64,000 nt of DNA from Streptomyces canus (lineage in GTDB: Bacteria; Actinomycetota; Actinomycetes; Streptomycetales; Streptomycetaceae). The DNA is taken from NCBI RefSeq assembly GCF_041435015.1, contig NZ_CP107989.1, positions 2,480,001 to 2,544,000 on the forward strand, written 5' to 3'. The translations under genes were made by a program, and so were the position numbers. Shown in pieces: positions 8,766 to 19,664 of the stretch. The notes under the pieces are model-generated. The model did not search any database. It worked only from the letters and a program-made list of their open reading frames with translations, and was not told the origin of the DNA. Every line of letters starts with the position of its first letter. Position 1 is the first letter of the stretch.

Positions 8766-10511
8766 GTGCAGTTCGAGGTGTGGGCACCGCAGGCCGGCCG
8801 TATGACGCTCCATTGCGACGGCGCCACGCGCGCGATGGAGCGTGATCCGGAACGCCCGGGATGGTGGCGGGGCGAAGCGGAGGCCACAGACGGCACTCGC
8901 TACGGCTTCGCGCTGGACGACGGCCCCGTCCTTCCCGATCCGCGCTCGCGCCGTCAGCCGGACGGCCCGGACGGGCTCAGCGCGGTCGTCGAGCACGAGC
9001 GGTACACCTGGCGTACGCGGTGGGCGGGCCGTCCGCTGCCGGGCGCGGTCCTCTACGAGCTGCACGTGGGCACCTACACACCCGAGGGCACCCTGGACGC
9101 GGCCGCGGCCCGTCTCGACCACCTCGTCGAACTCGGCGTCACCCACGTCGAGTTGATGCCACTGTGCCCCTTCCCGGGGCGACACGGCTGGGGCTACGAG
9201 GGCGTCTCCCTGTGGGCCGTGCACGAGCCCTACGGCGGCCCCGAGGCCCTGAAGCGTTTCGTCGACCGGGCGCATGAGCTGGGCCTGGGCGTCGTCCTGG
9301 ACGTGGTGCACAACCATCTGGGCCCCTCGGGCAACTATCTGCCCGTCTTCGGACCGTACTTCACGGACACGCACCACACGCCCTGGGGTTCCGCCGTCAA
9401 TCTGGACGCGCCCGGATCCGACGAGGTGCGCACGTATCTGCTGGGCAGCGCGCTCTCCTGGCTGCGGGACTACCGGATCGACGGACTGCGCCTGGACGCC
9501 GTGCACGCGCTCGCCGACACGCGCGCGTGCCACTTCCTGGAGGAGCTGTCGACGGCTGTCGACGCCCTCGCCGCCGAGCTGGGGCGGCCGCTGTCCCTGA
9601 TCGCCGAGTCGGACCTGAACGACCCGCGGCTCATCACGGCCCGCGCGGAGGGCGGTCTCGGGCTGCACGCGCAGTGGAACGACGACTTCCACCATGCCCT
9701 GCACACCGCGCTGACCGGTGAGTCCCAGGGCTACTACGCCGACTTCGGCCGCGCACCCCTGGCCGCGCTCGCCAAGACCCTCACCGGCGGCTACTTCCAC
9801 GACGGCACCTACTCCAGCTTCCGGGGCCGCAGCCACGGGCGCCCGCTGGACCGTACGCGCACGGCGGCGCACCGGCTGCTCGGCTACTCCCAGACCCACG
9901 ACCAGGTCGGCAACCGCGCCGTGGGCGACCGGCTGGCGGCGTCGCTCTCCGCCGGCCTGGTGGCCTGTGCTGCGGCGCTCACCCTGACCGCGCCCTTCAC
10001 GCCCATGCTGTTCATGGGCGAGGAGTGGGCGGCGGGCACACCCTGGCAGTTCTTCACCGACCACACCGATCCCGAGCTCGCCGAGGCCGTACGGCGGGGC
10101 AGGCGGCGGGAGTTCGCGGAGCACGGCTGGGCCGAGGAGGACGTGCCCGACCCGCAGGACCCGGCGACCCGGGACCGCTCCTGCCTCGACTGGTCCGAGC
10201 CCGAACGCGAGCCTCACGCGCGCGTACTCGCCTGGTACCGCCGGCTCCTCGCGCTGCGGCACGAACAGCCGGACCTCACCGACCCCGACCTCGCCGACAC
10301 CAAGGTCGCCTACGACGCGGATCAGCGCTGGCTCGCCTTCCGGCGCGGGGACGTCCGGGTGGCCGTGAACCTCGCGAAGTCGCCTGCGGCGATCCCCCTG
10401 GGCCCCCGAGAGGCCGCCGTCCTCGCGGCCTGGGAGCCTGTGGAGGCACCGGGCGCGGACGGGGTGCTGCATGTACCCGGGGAGTCGTGCGTGGTGTTGC
10501 TTCAGGCCTGA
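8766..10511 (+). CDS. treZ: Malto-oligosyltrehalose trehalohydrolase TreZ
   Basis: Hydrolyses maltooligosyl trehalose (the TreY product) to free trehalose; GH13 subfamily 10. Signature blocks: LDVVHNHLG, GLRLDAVHAL (nucleophile Asp), LIAESDLND (acid/base Glu) and SQTHDQVGNR. The N-terminal carbohydrate-binding fold starts FEVWAP. GTG 8766 gives the canonical start next to FEVWAP and has AGGGG seven bases upstream; an ATG at 8742 is a possible alternative. It completes the GlgX-TreY-TreZ route from glycogen to trehalose, a compatible solute and spore reserve. The stop lies 2 nt from the convergent neighbour's stop. Confidence 0.95.
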   Translation: MQFEVWAPQAGRMTLHCDGATRAMERDPERPGWWRGEAEATDGTRYGFALDDGPVLPDPRSRRQPDGPDGLSAVVEHERYTWRTRWAGRPLPGAVLYELHVGTYTPEGTLDAAAARLDHLVELGVTHVELMPLCPFPGRHGWGYEGVSLWAVHEPYGGPEALKRFVDRAHELGLGVVLDVVHNHLGPSGNYLPVFGPYFTDTHHTPWGSAVNLDAPGSDEVRTYLLGSALSWLRDYRIDGLRLDAVHALADTRACHFLEELSTAVDALAAELGRPLSLIAESDLNDPRLITARAEGGLGLHAQWNDDFHHALHTALTGESQGYYADFGRAPLAALAKTLTGGYFHDGTYSSFRGRSHGRPLDRTRTAAHRLLGYSQTHDQVGNRAVGDRLAASLSAGLVACAAALTLTAPFTPMLFMGEEWAAGTPWQFFTDHTDPELAEAVRRGRRREFAEHGWAEEDVPDPQDPATRDRSCLDWSEPEREPHARVLAWYRRLLALRHEQPDLTDPDLADTKVAYDADQRWLAFRRGDVRVAVNLAKSPAAIPLGPREAAVLAAWEPVEAPGADGVLHVPGESCVVLLQA

Positions 10512-10513
10512 CC

Positions 10514-11068
10514 TCACGCAGCCTCCTTCGCCGCCCCGGCTCGCGCGAGGGCGGACACGGGAGCCGGTTCCTGGTGACGGGCGCGTGTGCGCAGGCCGCG
10601 GACGACGATCACGCCGAGTCGGAAGACGACCTCCCCGAAGGCCATGAGGACCAGGGCAGCCACCCACGCCTGCCCACCGGTGATGTCGTGATCGGCGGAG
10701 AAGCGGGCGACGGACGCCCCACCGGAGGCGTGGGAGGACCAGACCGCGAAGCCGAGGCGGAAGCCCATGCTGACCACCCACAGGGCCGCCGCGCCCAAGG
10801 TTGCCTTGATCCGTATGTGCCCGTCCGCGTACCGGACCCGGGTGATCGAGCCTCCTGCCAGCCCGAAGACGACGCCGGTGCCGGCGAACGCGGCGATCAG
10901 CACGAGGTCGTTGCCCGCGGTGGGGATGTCGTGCAGGTAGGCGGTCCCCGCCCAGGTGATCAGTGCGAGCGGCAGCAGCACGGTGCGGAGCGTCAGCCTC
11001 TCCTCGCGCAGCTGCCGGAAGACCACGAGGAGAAGCGCCACGTCGATGAGCCAGTCGGAGATCGTCAT
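10514..11068 (-). CDS. Integral membrane protein of unknown function
   Basis: 184 residues with about five hydrophobic segments: DWLIDVALLLVVF, LLPLALITWAGTA, LVLIAAFAGTGVVFGLAGG, ALWVVSMGFRLGFAVW and AWVAALVLMAFGEVVFRLG. The layout resembles small DUF1453/CcdC-like actinobacterial membrane proteins, but no catalytic motif is visible. The ATG at 11068 is used; an upstream start at 11092 would add only a charged stretch. It is convergent with treZ, with only 2 nt between stop codons. Function not assigned. Confidence 0.7.
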   Translation of the reverse strand: MTISDWLIDVALLLVVFRQLREERLTLRTVLLPLALITWAGTAYLHDIPTAGNDLVLIAAFAGTGVVFGLAGGSITRVRYADGHIRIKATLGAAALWVVSMGFRLGFAVWSSHASGGASVARFSADHDITGGQAWVAALVLMAFGEVVFRLGVIVVRGLRTRARHQEPAPVSALARAGAAKEAA

Positions 11069-11149
11069 GCCTCGACTATCCGGCTCCGGCACGGTCTCGC
11101 GCCTCGACCCAGGGGTGGAAGGAGGGTGGAAAAGACCAGGTGGAGACGC

Positions 11150-12106
11150 CTACAACTCCGCGTCGTCCGGCTCCTCGTCCCGCAGTTCCGTGACGCGTTC
11201 CAGCAGGATCGCCTCCCAGGCGCGCAGCAGCCGGGTCCGCAGGAGCGGCAGGAGGGCGGCATCGCGGCCCTCCACCCCCGCGGCGAGGCGGATCACGGTG
11301 TCGCAGCGGGCGAGCCAGAGGCCGCGCAGGCAGGGCCGGGCGCCGTAGCCGGCAAGGGTGGCGGCGCGCACGGCGGCGGGCGAGCCGACGGCGAGGGCGA
11401 GGCCCGCGATGTCCTCGGCGGGGTCGCCGACCACCGTGGCGGTCCAGTCGAGGACGCCGCGCACCCGGCCGTCGGCGCTGATCACGAGGTGTTCGCCGGT
11501 CAGGGCGTGGTGCACGAGGACCGCGCTGCCGGGCTGCGCGGCGAGCTGGACCGCGGCCGGGGAGGTCAGCTGCTGGAGCCGGACCGGATCGAACTCGTCG
11601 GCCGCGCGCAGGAGTTCGGCGGCCCGGCCGGCCTCCCGGCGCAGTGCCTCCAGGGAGCGCGGGGCGACGCGTGGGACGCCGAGCGCCTCGGCCTGCCGTA
11701 CCGGCACCTCGCGCAGCCCGGTGAGCAGCCCGGCGAGGTCGGCCTCGCCGACGGCGGAGACGTCGTGCTCCTCGGCCGAACCGCCGGGCACCTTGGTGTC
11801 GAGCGTGTAGGCCAGACCGGGCGCCCAGTCGCCCTGCGCCACGCTGGTCGGCACCGTGACCGGGACGTGCGGGCGGACCAGGTCGCGCAGCCGCAGTTCG
11901 CGGCGTCTGCGGGTGGAGGCGGGTCGGTCGCCCGCGAGGCGCAGCACATGGCGGGTGCCGACCCACCAGGTGGAGTGCCCGCCGCCCTCGGCGACGGGCC
12001 GGACCTCGGGGCCGCCGGCCTCGCCCGCGTCGGGCGTGCTGTCCTTGAGCAGGGAACGGACCAGTCGGCGGACCGTGTCCGCGGTGGGTGTCGGTGCCTG
12101 GGTCAT
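11150..12106 (-). CDS. APH-fold phosphotransferase-like protein lacking the catalytic Asp
   Basis: 318 residues with the aminoglycoside phosphotransferase/kinase-like fold: a substrate-lobe region LVHHALTGEH (198-207) followed by the metal-binding DWTATVVGDPAED (Asp220). In active APH proteins the first motif reads HxDxxxxN. Here the catalytic Asp is Ala201 and the Asn position is His, while the later DWxx...GDP motif is intact. Family members phosphorylate small-molecule hydroxyls, but this copy may be a pseudoenzyme or use another base. It lies 46 nt downstream of the M24 peptidase on the same strand, so the two are likely co-transcribed. Confidence 0.75.
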   Translation of the reverse strand: MTQAPTPTADTVRRLVRSLLKDSTPDAGEAGGPEVRPVAEGGGHSTWWVGTRHVLRLAGDRPASTRRRRELRLRDLVRPHVPVTVPTSVAQGDWAPGLAYTLDTKVPGGSAEEHDVSAVGEADLAGLLTGLREVPVRQAEALGVPRVAPRSLEALRREAGRAAELLRAADEFDPVRLQQLTSPAAVQLAAQPGSAVLVHHALTGEHLVISADGRVRGVLDWTATVVGDPAEDIAGLALAVGSPAAVRAATLAGYGARPCLRGLWLARCDTVIRLAAGVEGRDAALLPLLRTRLLRAWEAILLERVTELRDEEPDDAEL

Positions 12107-12152
12107 GGTCGCGCCGTAGTCGCTCGGGGGTGGAGGGGCTCCTGGGACTCTG

Positions 12153-13277
12153 TCAGTCCACTATGACCATCTCGCGGGTGGTGTCGTTGAGCCTGCGGCC
12201 GCCGTCCTCGGTGACCGTGACGATGTCCTCGATGCGTACCCCGAAGCGGCCCGGCACATAGACGCCGGGCTCCACGGAGAAGCACATGCCCGGGACGAGG
12301 GGTTGTTCCTCGCCCTCGATCATGTACGGGGGTTCGTGTGTGGTGACGCCGATGCCGTGCCCGGTGCGGTGGATGAAGTACTCGCCGTACCCGGCGTCGG
12401 CGATGACCGCGCGGGCGGCCCGGTCGACCTCCTGGCAGGGCACGCCGGGCCGTACCGCACGGAAGCCCGCCTCCTGCGCCGCGCGCACGAGATCGTGCAC
12501 CCGGCGCTCCTCGTCGGTGGGTTCGCCGACGTGGACCGTACGGGAGGTGTCGGAGCCGTAGCCGTCCTTGAGGCCGCCGAAGTCGAGGACGACCATGTCG
12601 CCGCGTTCGATGACCCGGTCGCCGACCTCGTGGTGCGGGTTGGCGCCGTTCGGGCCGGAGGCGACGATGGTGAAGTCGACCTGGGAGTGGCCGAACCGGC
12701 GCAGCAGTCCGGCGAGGTCGGCGGCCACCTCGGACTCCCTGCGGCCACCGAAGGCAACCTTCCGGATCTCCTCGAACGTCGCGTCGGCGGCCGCTCCCGC
12801 GGCCGCCAGCAGCTCCAGCTCCGCCGTGTCCTTGACGGCCCGCAGCATCGGCAGGGCGTCGGTGAGGGAGGCGTACGACGTGCCGGGCAGCGCCTTCTGC
12901 AGGCCCAGCAGGTGCATGGCCCAGGCGTTGTCGCTGATGCCGAACCGCCCGCCGGCGTCCAGGAGGGCGGCGGTGGCGGCGTAGGGGTCCTTGCCGTCGG
13001 TCCAGTCCCGCAGGGTCAGGGCACTCGCGCCGGCCGCCTTGGCGGCGTCCGGGGCCTCCAGGGTGGGCACGACGAGGACGGGGTCCTGGCCGGGGGCGAG
13101 GACCAGCAGGGTGAGCCGTTCGGTGACGGCGGTGGGTGCGTAGCCGGTGAGCCACACCAGGTCCGGACCGGGGGCCACGAGGAGACCGGCGAGCCCGGCC
13201 TCGGCGGCCGACCGTGCCGCGCGCTCCATGCGCGCCCTGTAGTCGTCGGCGGCGAAGGGCGCTGCGGTGCCGGTCAT
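12153..13277 (-). CDS. M24-family Xaa-Pro peptidase
   Basis: 374-residue cytoplasmic metallopeptidase of the aminopeptidase P/prolidase type, which hydrolyses Xaa-Pro bonds. It has an N-terminal creatinase-like domain (to about residue 140) and a C-terminal pita-bread domain carrying all five metal ligands: the first two Asp in VLDFGG...SDTSRT, His in HRTGHGIG, Glu in FSVEPGVY and Glu in IEDIV. The start ATG at 13277 is followed by MTGTAAPFAADDYRARM, typical of Streptomyces orthologues. The APH-like gene lies 46 nt downstream. Confidence 0.92.
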   Translation of the reverse strand: MTGTAAPFAADDYRARMERAARSAAEAGLAGLLVAPGPDLVWLTGYAPTAVTERLTLLVLAPGQDPVLVVPTLEAPDAAKAAGASALTLRDWTDGKDPYAATAALLDAGGRFGISDNAWAMHLLGLQKALPGTSYASLTDALPMLRAVKDTAELELLAAAGAAADATFEEIRKVAFGGRRESEVAADLAGLLRRFGHSQVDFTIVASGPNGANPHHEVGDRVIERGDMVVLDFGGLKDGYGSDTSRTVHVGEPTDEERRVHDLVRAAQEAGFRAVRPGVPCQEVDRAARAVIADAGYGEYFIHRTGHGIGVTTHEPPYMIEGEEQPLVPGMCFSVEPGVYVPGRFGVRIEDIVTVTEDGGRRLNDTTREMVIVD

Positions 13278-13391
13278 CGGGGCCTCCCTGGGCGGGTGAG
13301 GGTCTCAGGGCAGCATCCTGCCCGGACGGCGAGGGGCGCGCGAGCCGGTCGACATTTCTTTCGGGTCGACCGGACCTGAGTCCGGCCCGCG

Positions 13392-14015
13392 TCAGCTCTC
13401 CAGGGCCATGCGGACGCCGAGGAGCAGCAGTACGCCTCCGGAGACCTGCTCCAGCCGCCGGCGCACGCCCGCGCGGGACAGCACGGCCCGCAACCGGCCG
13501 ACGCACCACACGTAGAGGCCGTAGTAGCCGACCTCGTAGACCGCCCAGAGCGCGGCGAGCCCGACCATGGTGAGCAGGTGCGGGGCGCCTTCGGGGACGA
13601 ACTGCGGCAGGAAGGACAGGGCGAAGACGGCCGCCTTGGGGTTGGCGAGGTTGAGCAGCAGCCCCGCGCGGTAGGCGGCCCAGCCGGTCCTGCCCGTGCT
13701 CTCCCAGCCGCTGTCGGCCACGGCCCCCTTGGTGCGGCGCGCCTGCCGCAGTGCCTGGATGCCGAAGGCGACGAGCACGACGGCGCCGCCGATGCGCATC
13801 ACGTCGTAGGCGATCTCGGAGGCGGTCAGCAGCGCGGTCAGGCCCAGCGCGGCGACGACGCCCCAGATGAACACCCCGGTCTCGTTGCCGAGCACGGTCA
13901 GGAAGCCGGAGCGTCTGCTGTGCAGCGACTGCTTGATGATCAGCACAGTGCTCGGCCCGGGTGACGCGGCGATGAGGGTGCAGGCACCGAGGAAGGCGAT
14001 GAGCGTGGTCGGCAT
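13392..14015 (-). CDS. LysE/RhtB-family amino-acid exporter
   Basis: 207-residue inner-membrane protein with the LysE-family arrangement of five to six helices. The N-terminal motif is FLGACTLIAASPGPSTVLIIK (residues 8-28), with the hallmark PGP, followed by a cytoplasmic basic loop around 118 and an LLNLANPKAAVFALSFLPQF segment. It exports an amino acid or analogue; the substrate is not predictable. It is divergent from the metallophosphoesterase, and a large palindrome in the shared promoter region is a candidate operator for both genes. No adjacent regulator gene is present. Confidence 0.9.
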   Translation of the reverse strand: MPTTLIAFLGACTLIAASPGPSTVLIIKQSLHSRRSGFLTVLGNETGVFIWGVVAALGLTALLTASEIAYDVMRIGGAVVLVAFGIQALRQARRTKGAVADSGWESTGRTGWAAYRAGLLLNLANPKAAVFALSFLPQFVPEGAPHLLTMVGLAALWAVYEVGYYGLYVWCVGRLRAVLSRAGVRRRLEQVSGGVLLLLGVRMALES

Positions 14016-14091
14016 GGGCTCATCGTGGCGCCGACTGCCGGATCCGGACCAGTGGTTTTCCCACCGGATGAACCGGATTAACGGGAGTGAC

Positions 14092-14124
14092 TTGATCAGG
14101 CATTAATTCTAATGCTTGGATCAA
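14092..14124. promoter_or_regulatory. Nested palindrome between lysE-type and phosphoesterase genes
   Basis: Core inverted repeat GCATTA-attc-TAATGC (14100-14115) is flanked by an outer pair TTGATC (14092-14097) / GATCAA (14119-14124), making a 33-nt near-symmetrical AT-rich site in a GC-rich genome. It lies 77 nt upstream of the exporter ATG and 30 nt upstream of the phosphoesterase GTG. This position suits an operator controlling both divergent genes. Confidence 0.6.
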
Positions 14125-14153
14125 CTCAAGCCATTAGAAGAGGGGGTACGGTC

Positions 14154-14909
14154 GTGCTGGTACTCGCGCACATCAGCGATCTGCATCTCGACGGGAGCGC
14201 ACGGTCGACCGAGCGCGCCGAGCGGGTGCGTGACCGGCTGTGGGGGTTGCCGGGGCACGTGGACGCTCTGCTGGTGACCGGTGACATCGCGGATCACGGT
14301 GCCGAGGCGGAGTACGAGGAGGCCGCGCGGATCCTGGGACTGCACGAGGGCGACCCGCCGTTCCCGGTGCTCACCTGCCCGGGCAACCACGACAGTCGCG
14401 CCCCGTACCGCAAGGCCATGCTGCGGCGGCCCGCGGGCGACGGGCCGGTGAACAGCGTGCAGGTGTTCGACGGGGGCGCGGTGCTGATGTGCGACTCCAG
14501 CATCCCGGGCAGCGACGAAGGGGCGCTGGACGAGGAGACGTACACCTGGATCGAGGCGACCCTCGACGAACTGGACGGGACCCTTCCGGCCCTGTTGGCC
14601 TTCCACCATCCTCCGGTGGCGCTGCACCACCCGCTCCCCGACTCCTACCGACTGAAAGAGCCCGGACGGCTGGCAGCGCTGCTGGAGCGGCGGCCCGAGA
14701 TCGCCGGACTGGTCACCGGTCACGCGCACACGCCCGCGGCGACCGTGTTCGCCGGGCGGCCGCTGGTCGTCGGGCCCGGGGTGACCTGGACGCTGCGGCT
14801 GCCCTGGGAGGGCGAGCAGGTCGCGGACCGGGACGCGCCGGTCGGTCTGGCCTTCCATGTGCTGGACGACGACGGACGGCTCACCACGCACTTCCGGGTG
14901 GTCCCGTGA
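14154..14909 (+). CDS. Calcineurin-like metallophosphoesterase (CpdA/Icc type)
   Basis: 251 residues of the metallophosphoesterase superfamily, in the subgroup holding cyclic-nucleotide phosphodiesterases. Metal-binding motifs in order: HISDLHLD (D-x-H), VTGDIADHG (GD), CPGNHDSR (GNHD), FHHPPV and GHAHTPA (GHxH). The second GTG (14154) is the better start: AGAGGGGG lies seven bases upstream and the domain begins at once, whereas ATG 14112 would put the operator palindrome inside the gene. The substrate is unproven; cAMP is one option. Confidence 0.88.
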   Translation: MLVLAHISDLHLDGSARSTERAERVRDRLWGLPGHVDALLVTGDIADHGAEAEYEEAARILGLHEGDPPFPVLTCPGNHDSRAPYRKAMLRRPAGDGPVNSVQVFDGGAVLMCDSSIPGSDEGALDEETYTWIEATLDELDGTLPALLAFHHPPVALHHPLPDSYRLKEPGRLAALLERRPEIAGLVTGHAHTPAATVFAGRPLVVGPGVTWTLRLPWEGEQVADRDAPVGLAFHVLDDDGRLTTHFRVVP

Positions 14910-14960
14910 ACCCGGGGCACGTGAGCACGGGCACGTGACGAGGGTCCACCTGACGAGGGT

Positions 14961-15599
14961 TCATGTGACGACGCCCGGTACGGCCGTCAACTGCTGGTAG
15001 CCGCCGCTGCGGTGGCGGACCGTCAGCGCGACCTCGCGGCCGGGACGGGCGGCGGCGACGGCTCGCGCGAGGTCGGCGGCCGTGTCGATCCGGGTACGGC
15101 CGACGCCGAGGAGTACGTCACCGCGGACCAGGCCCGCCGTGAAGCCTGGGCCCGGGACGTGGACGCCGACCACCAGCGCGCCCGCCTTCTCCGCGTCCAC
15201 GGCCTCCAGCCCCAGGGTCGCGGTGACGGGGGCGGGCCGGCGGACCGGAGCCGATGCGGAGGAGTTCGCGGACTCCGAGACCGACGGGCCCGTCCGGGTG
15301 TGTTGCCCGTCCTGGCCCGGTGCGCCCCGGCCGGAGGCGGCCTGCCCCGGCACTCCAGGGCCACCCGCCTGCCGCTGCAGTTCGGCCAGTCTGCTCATGC
15401 CGATCACCGTGACGCCCACTGTGCCGAGGCCCACCCCCGTCAGCACCAGGACGGCAGCGACGAGCAGGCCGAACAGCAGGGTCGTGAGCCGGCGTCCGCG
15501 CCGGCGCGCGGCATGCGGCCGTCGGACGGGCTCGGACTTCCTGCCTCCGCCCGGTTTCTGACCGGGCATCGGCTTGGGGCGCAACGCAGTCTGTTCCAT
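14961..15599 (-). CDS. Membrane-anchored PDZ-domain protein
   Basis: 212 residues: a basic Pro/Gly-rich cytoplasmic N-terminus (1-38), one transmembrane helix (about 39-68, LTTLLFGLLVAAVLVLTGVG), a Ser/Gly/Pro linker (75-125) and a C-terminal PDZ domain (125-212) with the carboxylate loop-like GLEAVDAEKAGALVVGV and GLVRGDVLLGVGRTRI. PDZ domains of this type usually sit on HtrA/DegP proteases, but no protease domain is present. It may be an adaptor or a sensor of extracytoplasmic protein ends. Confidence 0.8.
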   Translation of the reverse strand: MEQTALRPKPMPGQKPGGGRKSEPVRRPHAARRRGRRLTTLLFGLLVAAVLVLTGVGLGTVGVTVIGMSRLAELQRQAGGPGVPGQAASGRGAPGQDGQHTRTGPSVSESANSSASAPVRRPAPVTATLGLEAVDAEKAGALVVGVHVPGPGFTAGLVRGDVLLGVGRTRIDTAADLARAVAAARPGREVALTVRHRSGGYQQLTAVPGVVT

Positions 15600-15720
15600 G
15601 GATCGCCTCCGGCTGGATCACCACCGGATGGTTCCTACCCGGCGCACCGGCACGCGACGAGCCACGAACGAGTGAGACTGACGGGGGGTCAGGAGCGGGA
15701 AGCGGCCCCGGAGCTCGCGG

Positions 15721-18018
<2,298 letters not shown>

Positions 18019-18819
18019 TCACTCCGTCTCCCCGCTGCGCACCGCCCGCCCCACCTCCGCCCGCAGCGCGACGAACTCGGGCAGTCCACGGGTGGCGATC
18101 TGGTCCCGCCGCCCGGGGAGCCGGACCGGCAGGTCCCGGACGATCCTCGATCCGGGGCCCGGGGAGAGGACGACGACGCGGTCGCCGACGTAGACGCTCT
18201 CGTCGATGTCGTGGGTGACGAACACGATGGTCGTGCCGTCGGTGCGGTGGACCTCCAGGAGCAGGTCCTCCAGGTCCTCCCGGGTCTGGGCGTCCAGGGA
18301 GCCGAAGGGTTCGTCCATGAGGAGCAGGGTGGGGCGCCGGACGAGGGCACGGGCGATGGCGACGCGCTGCTGCATTCCGCCGGAGAGCTGCCAGGGGTGG
18401 CGGCGGGCGGCGCCGGACAGACCGACGCGGTCGAGGATGCGGTCCGCCTCGGCACGGCGTTCGGCGCGGGCGAGGCCGCGGCGGCGCAGCGGCAGGGCGA
18501 CGTTGTCGCGGACCGTGAGCCAGGGGAAGAGGGAGCGGCCGTAGTCCTGGAAGACGACGGCCAGGCTGTCGGGGACGCCGGTGACCGGTGCCCCGTCGAT
18601 GGTGACCGTACCCTCGCGGGCGGGGAGCAGACCGGCGATGGTGCGCAGCAGGGTGGACTTGCCGCAGCCGGACGGGCCGACGACGCACAGGAGTTGGCCC
18701 GCGGGGACGGTGAGGGTGATGTCGTGCAGGACGCGGTGGTCGCCGTAGTGCTGGCCGACCGCGGTGAGCTGGAGCATGCGGTCGGTCCCCTGTTCCTGGG
18801 TGCGGGTCGCGTGGCTCAT
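18019..18819 (-). CDS. ABC transporter ATPase, nitrate/sulfonate/taurine family (SsuB/TauB-like)
   Basis: 266-residue nucleotide-binding subunit: Walker A GPSGCGKST, Q-loop VFQDYGRSLFPW, signature LSGGMQQRV, Walker B LLLMDEPFGSLD and H-loop FVTHDIDES. The FPW sequence after the Q-loop is typical of NitD/TauB/SsuB ATPases. ATG 18819 overlaps the stop of permease 2 (ATGA). It is the last gene of a four-gene operon reading binding protein, permease 1, permease 2, ATPase. It energises uptake of an oxidised-sulfur or nitrogen compound; the ligand is not determined by sequence. Confidence 0.92.
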   Translation of the reverse strand: MSHATRTQEQGTDRMLQLTAVGQHYGDHRVLHDITLTVPAGQLLCVVGPSGCGKSTLLRTIAGLLPAREGTVTIDGAPVTGVPDSLAVVFQDYGRSLFPWLTVRDNVALPLRRRGLARAERRAEADRILDRVGLSGAARRHPWQLSGGMQQRVAIARALVRRPTLLLMDEPFGSLDAQTREDLEDLLLEVHRTDGTTIVFVTHDIDESVYVGDRVVVLSPGPGSRIVRDLPVRLPGRRDQIATRGLPEFVALRAEVGRAVRSGETE

Positions 18820-19664
18820 GGGGCCCTCCCCCTGCCGATCAGTCGTTTCTCGACGGCCAGCAGGCCGGTGTTGAGCAGATAGCCGAGGGCGCCGAGCAGG
18901 ACGAGCGCCGCCCACACGGTGAGCAGGTCGGAGCGGGTCTGGGCTTCGGTGAGCGTGAAGCCGATGCCGTTCGCGGTGCCGGGCAGCAGTTCCGAGAACA
19001 CCATGAGGATGAGGGAGAGCGAAAGGCTCAGGCGCAGTCCGGCGAAGATGCGGGGCAGGGCGGAGGGCAGGACGAGGAACCACAGGCGTTCGGCGGTGTT
19101 CAGGCGCAGGACCGCGGCGACGTCGAGGCGCAGCGGGTCGGTGTTGCGGACGCCGGCCGCGGTGTTGATCAGCACCGGCCAGACGGCGCTGAAGGCGATC
19201 GAGGCGATCTGCATCGGGGTGCCGAACGCGAAGACCACGACGAAGACGGGGACCAGGGCGGGCGGCGGGACGGCTCGGGCGAACTGAAGGACGGGGTTGG
19301 CCAGCGCGTACGCCCGCCGCGAGCGGCCGACCGCGACACCCAGCACGATCCCGGCGACGGCCGCCAGCGCGAATCCGGCGGCCATCCGGCCGAGGCTGGG
19401 CAGGATGTCGTCCACCGCGGCCGAACTGAGGAAGAGATGCCGAGCGGGCCCGTCGAACCACAGCTCGTGGACGTGGCGGGCGATGCGGTCCGGGGGCGGG
19501 AGGTAGACGCTGCCATGGGCACGGGCGGCCAACTCCCAGACGCCGACGGCCAGGACGAGGACCAGCCACCGGAGGACGGCAGGGTGGGGGGCGGCGCGGG
19601 AGCGGGGCGGAAGCGATGACGGCGCCGGGCTCCCCCGGGGTGCGGTGTCTGCTTCCCCGCTCAC
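18816..19664 (-). CDS. ABC transporter permease 2 (SsuC/TauC-like)
   Basis: 282-residue permease with a basic Pro-rich N-terminus, then about six helices and the BPD_transp_1 EAA-type region around AERLWFLVLPSALPRIFAGLRLSLS. GTG 19664 overlaps the stop of permease 1 by 4 nt (GTGA). The two permeases are clearly related but diverged. SsuC/TauC systems normally use one permease as a homodimer, so a two-permease heterodimer is likely here. Confidence 0.9.
   Translation of the reverse strand: MSGEADTAPRGSPAPSSLPPRSRAAPHPAVLRWLVLVLAVGVWELAARAHGSVYLPPPDRIARHVHELWFDGPARHLFLSSAAVDDILPSLGRMAAGFALAAVAGIVLGVAVGRSRRAYALANPVLQFARAVPPPALVPVFVVVFAFGTPMQIASIAFSAVWPVLINTAAGVRNTDPLRLDVAAVLRLNTAERLWFLVLPSALPRIFAGLRLSLSLSLILMVFSELLPGTANGIGFTLTEAQTRSDLLTVWAALVLLGALGYLLNTGLLAVEKRLIGRGRAP

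Noticed and set aside
8691..10781. 696-codon minus-strand frame opposite treZ
   Set aside because: Shadow of treZ without recognisable motifs.
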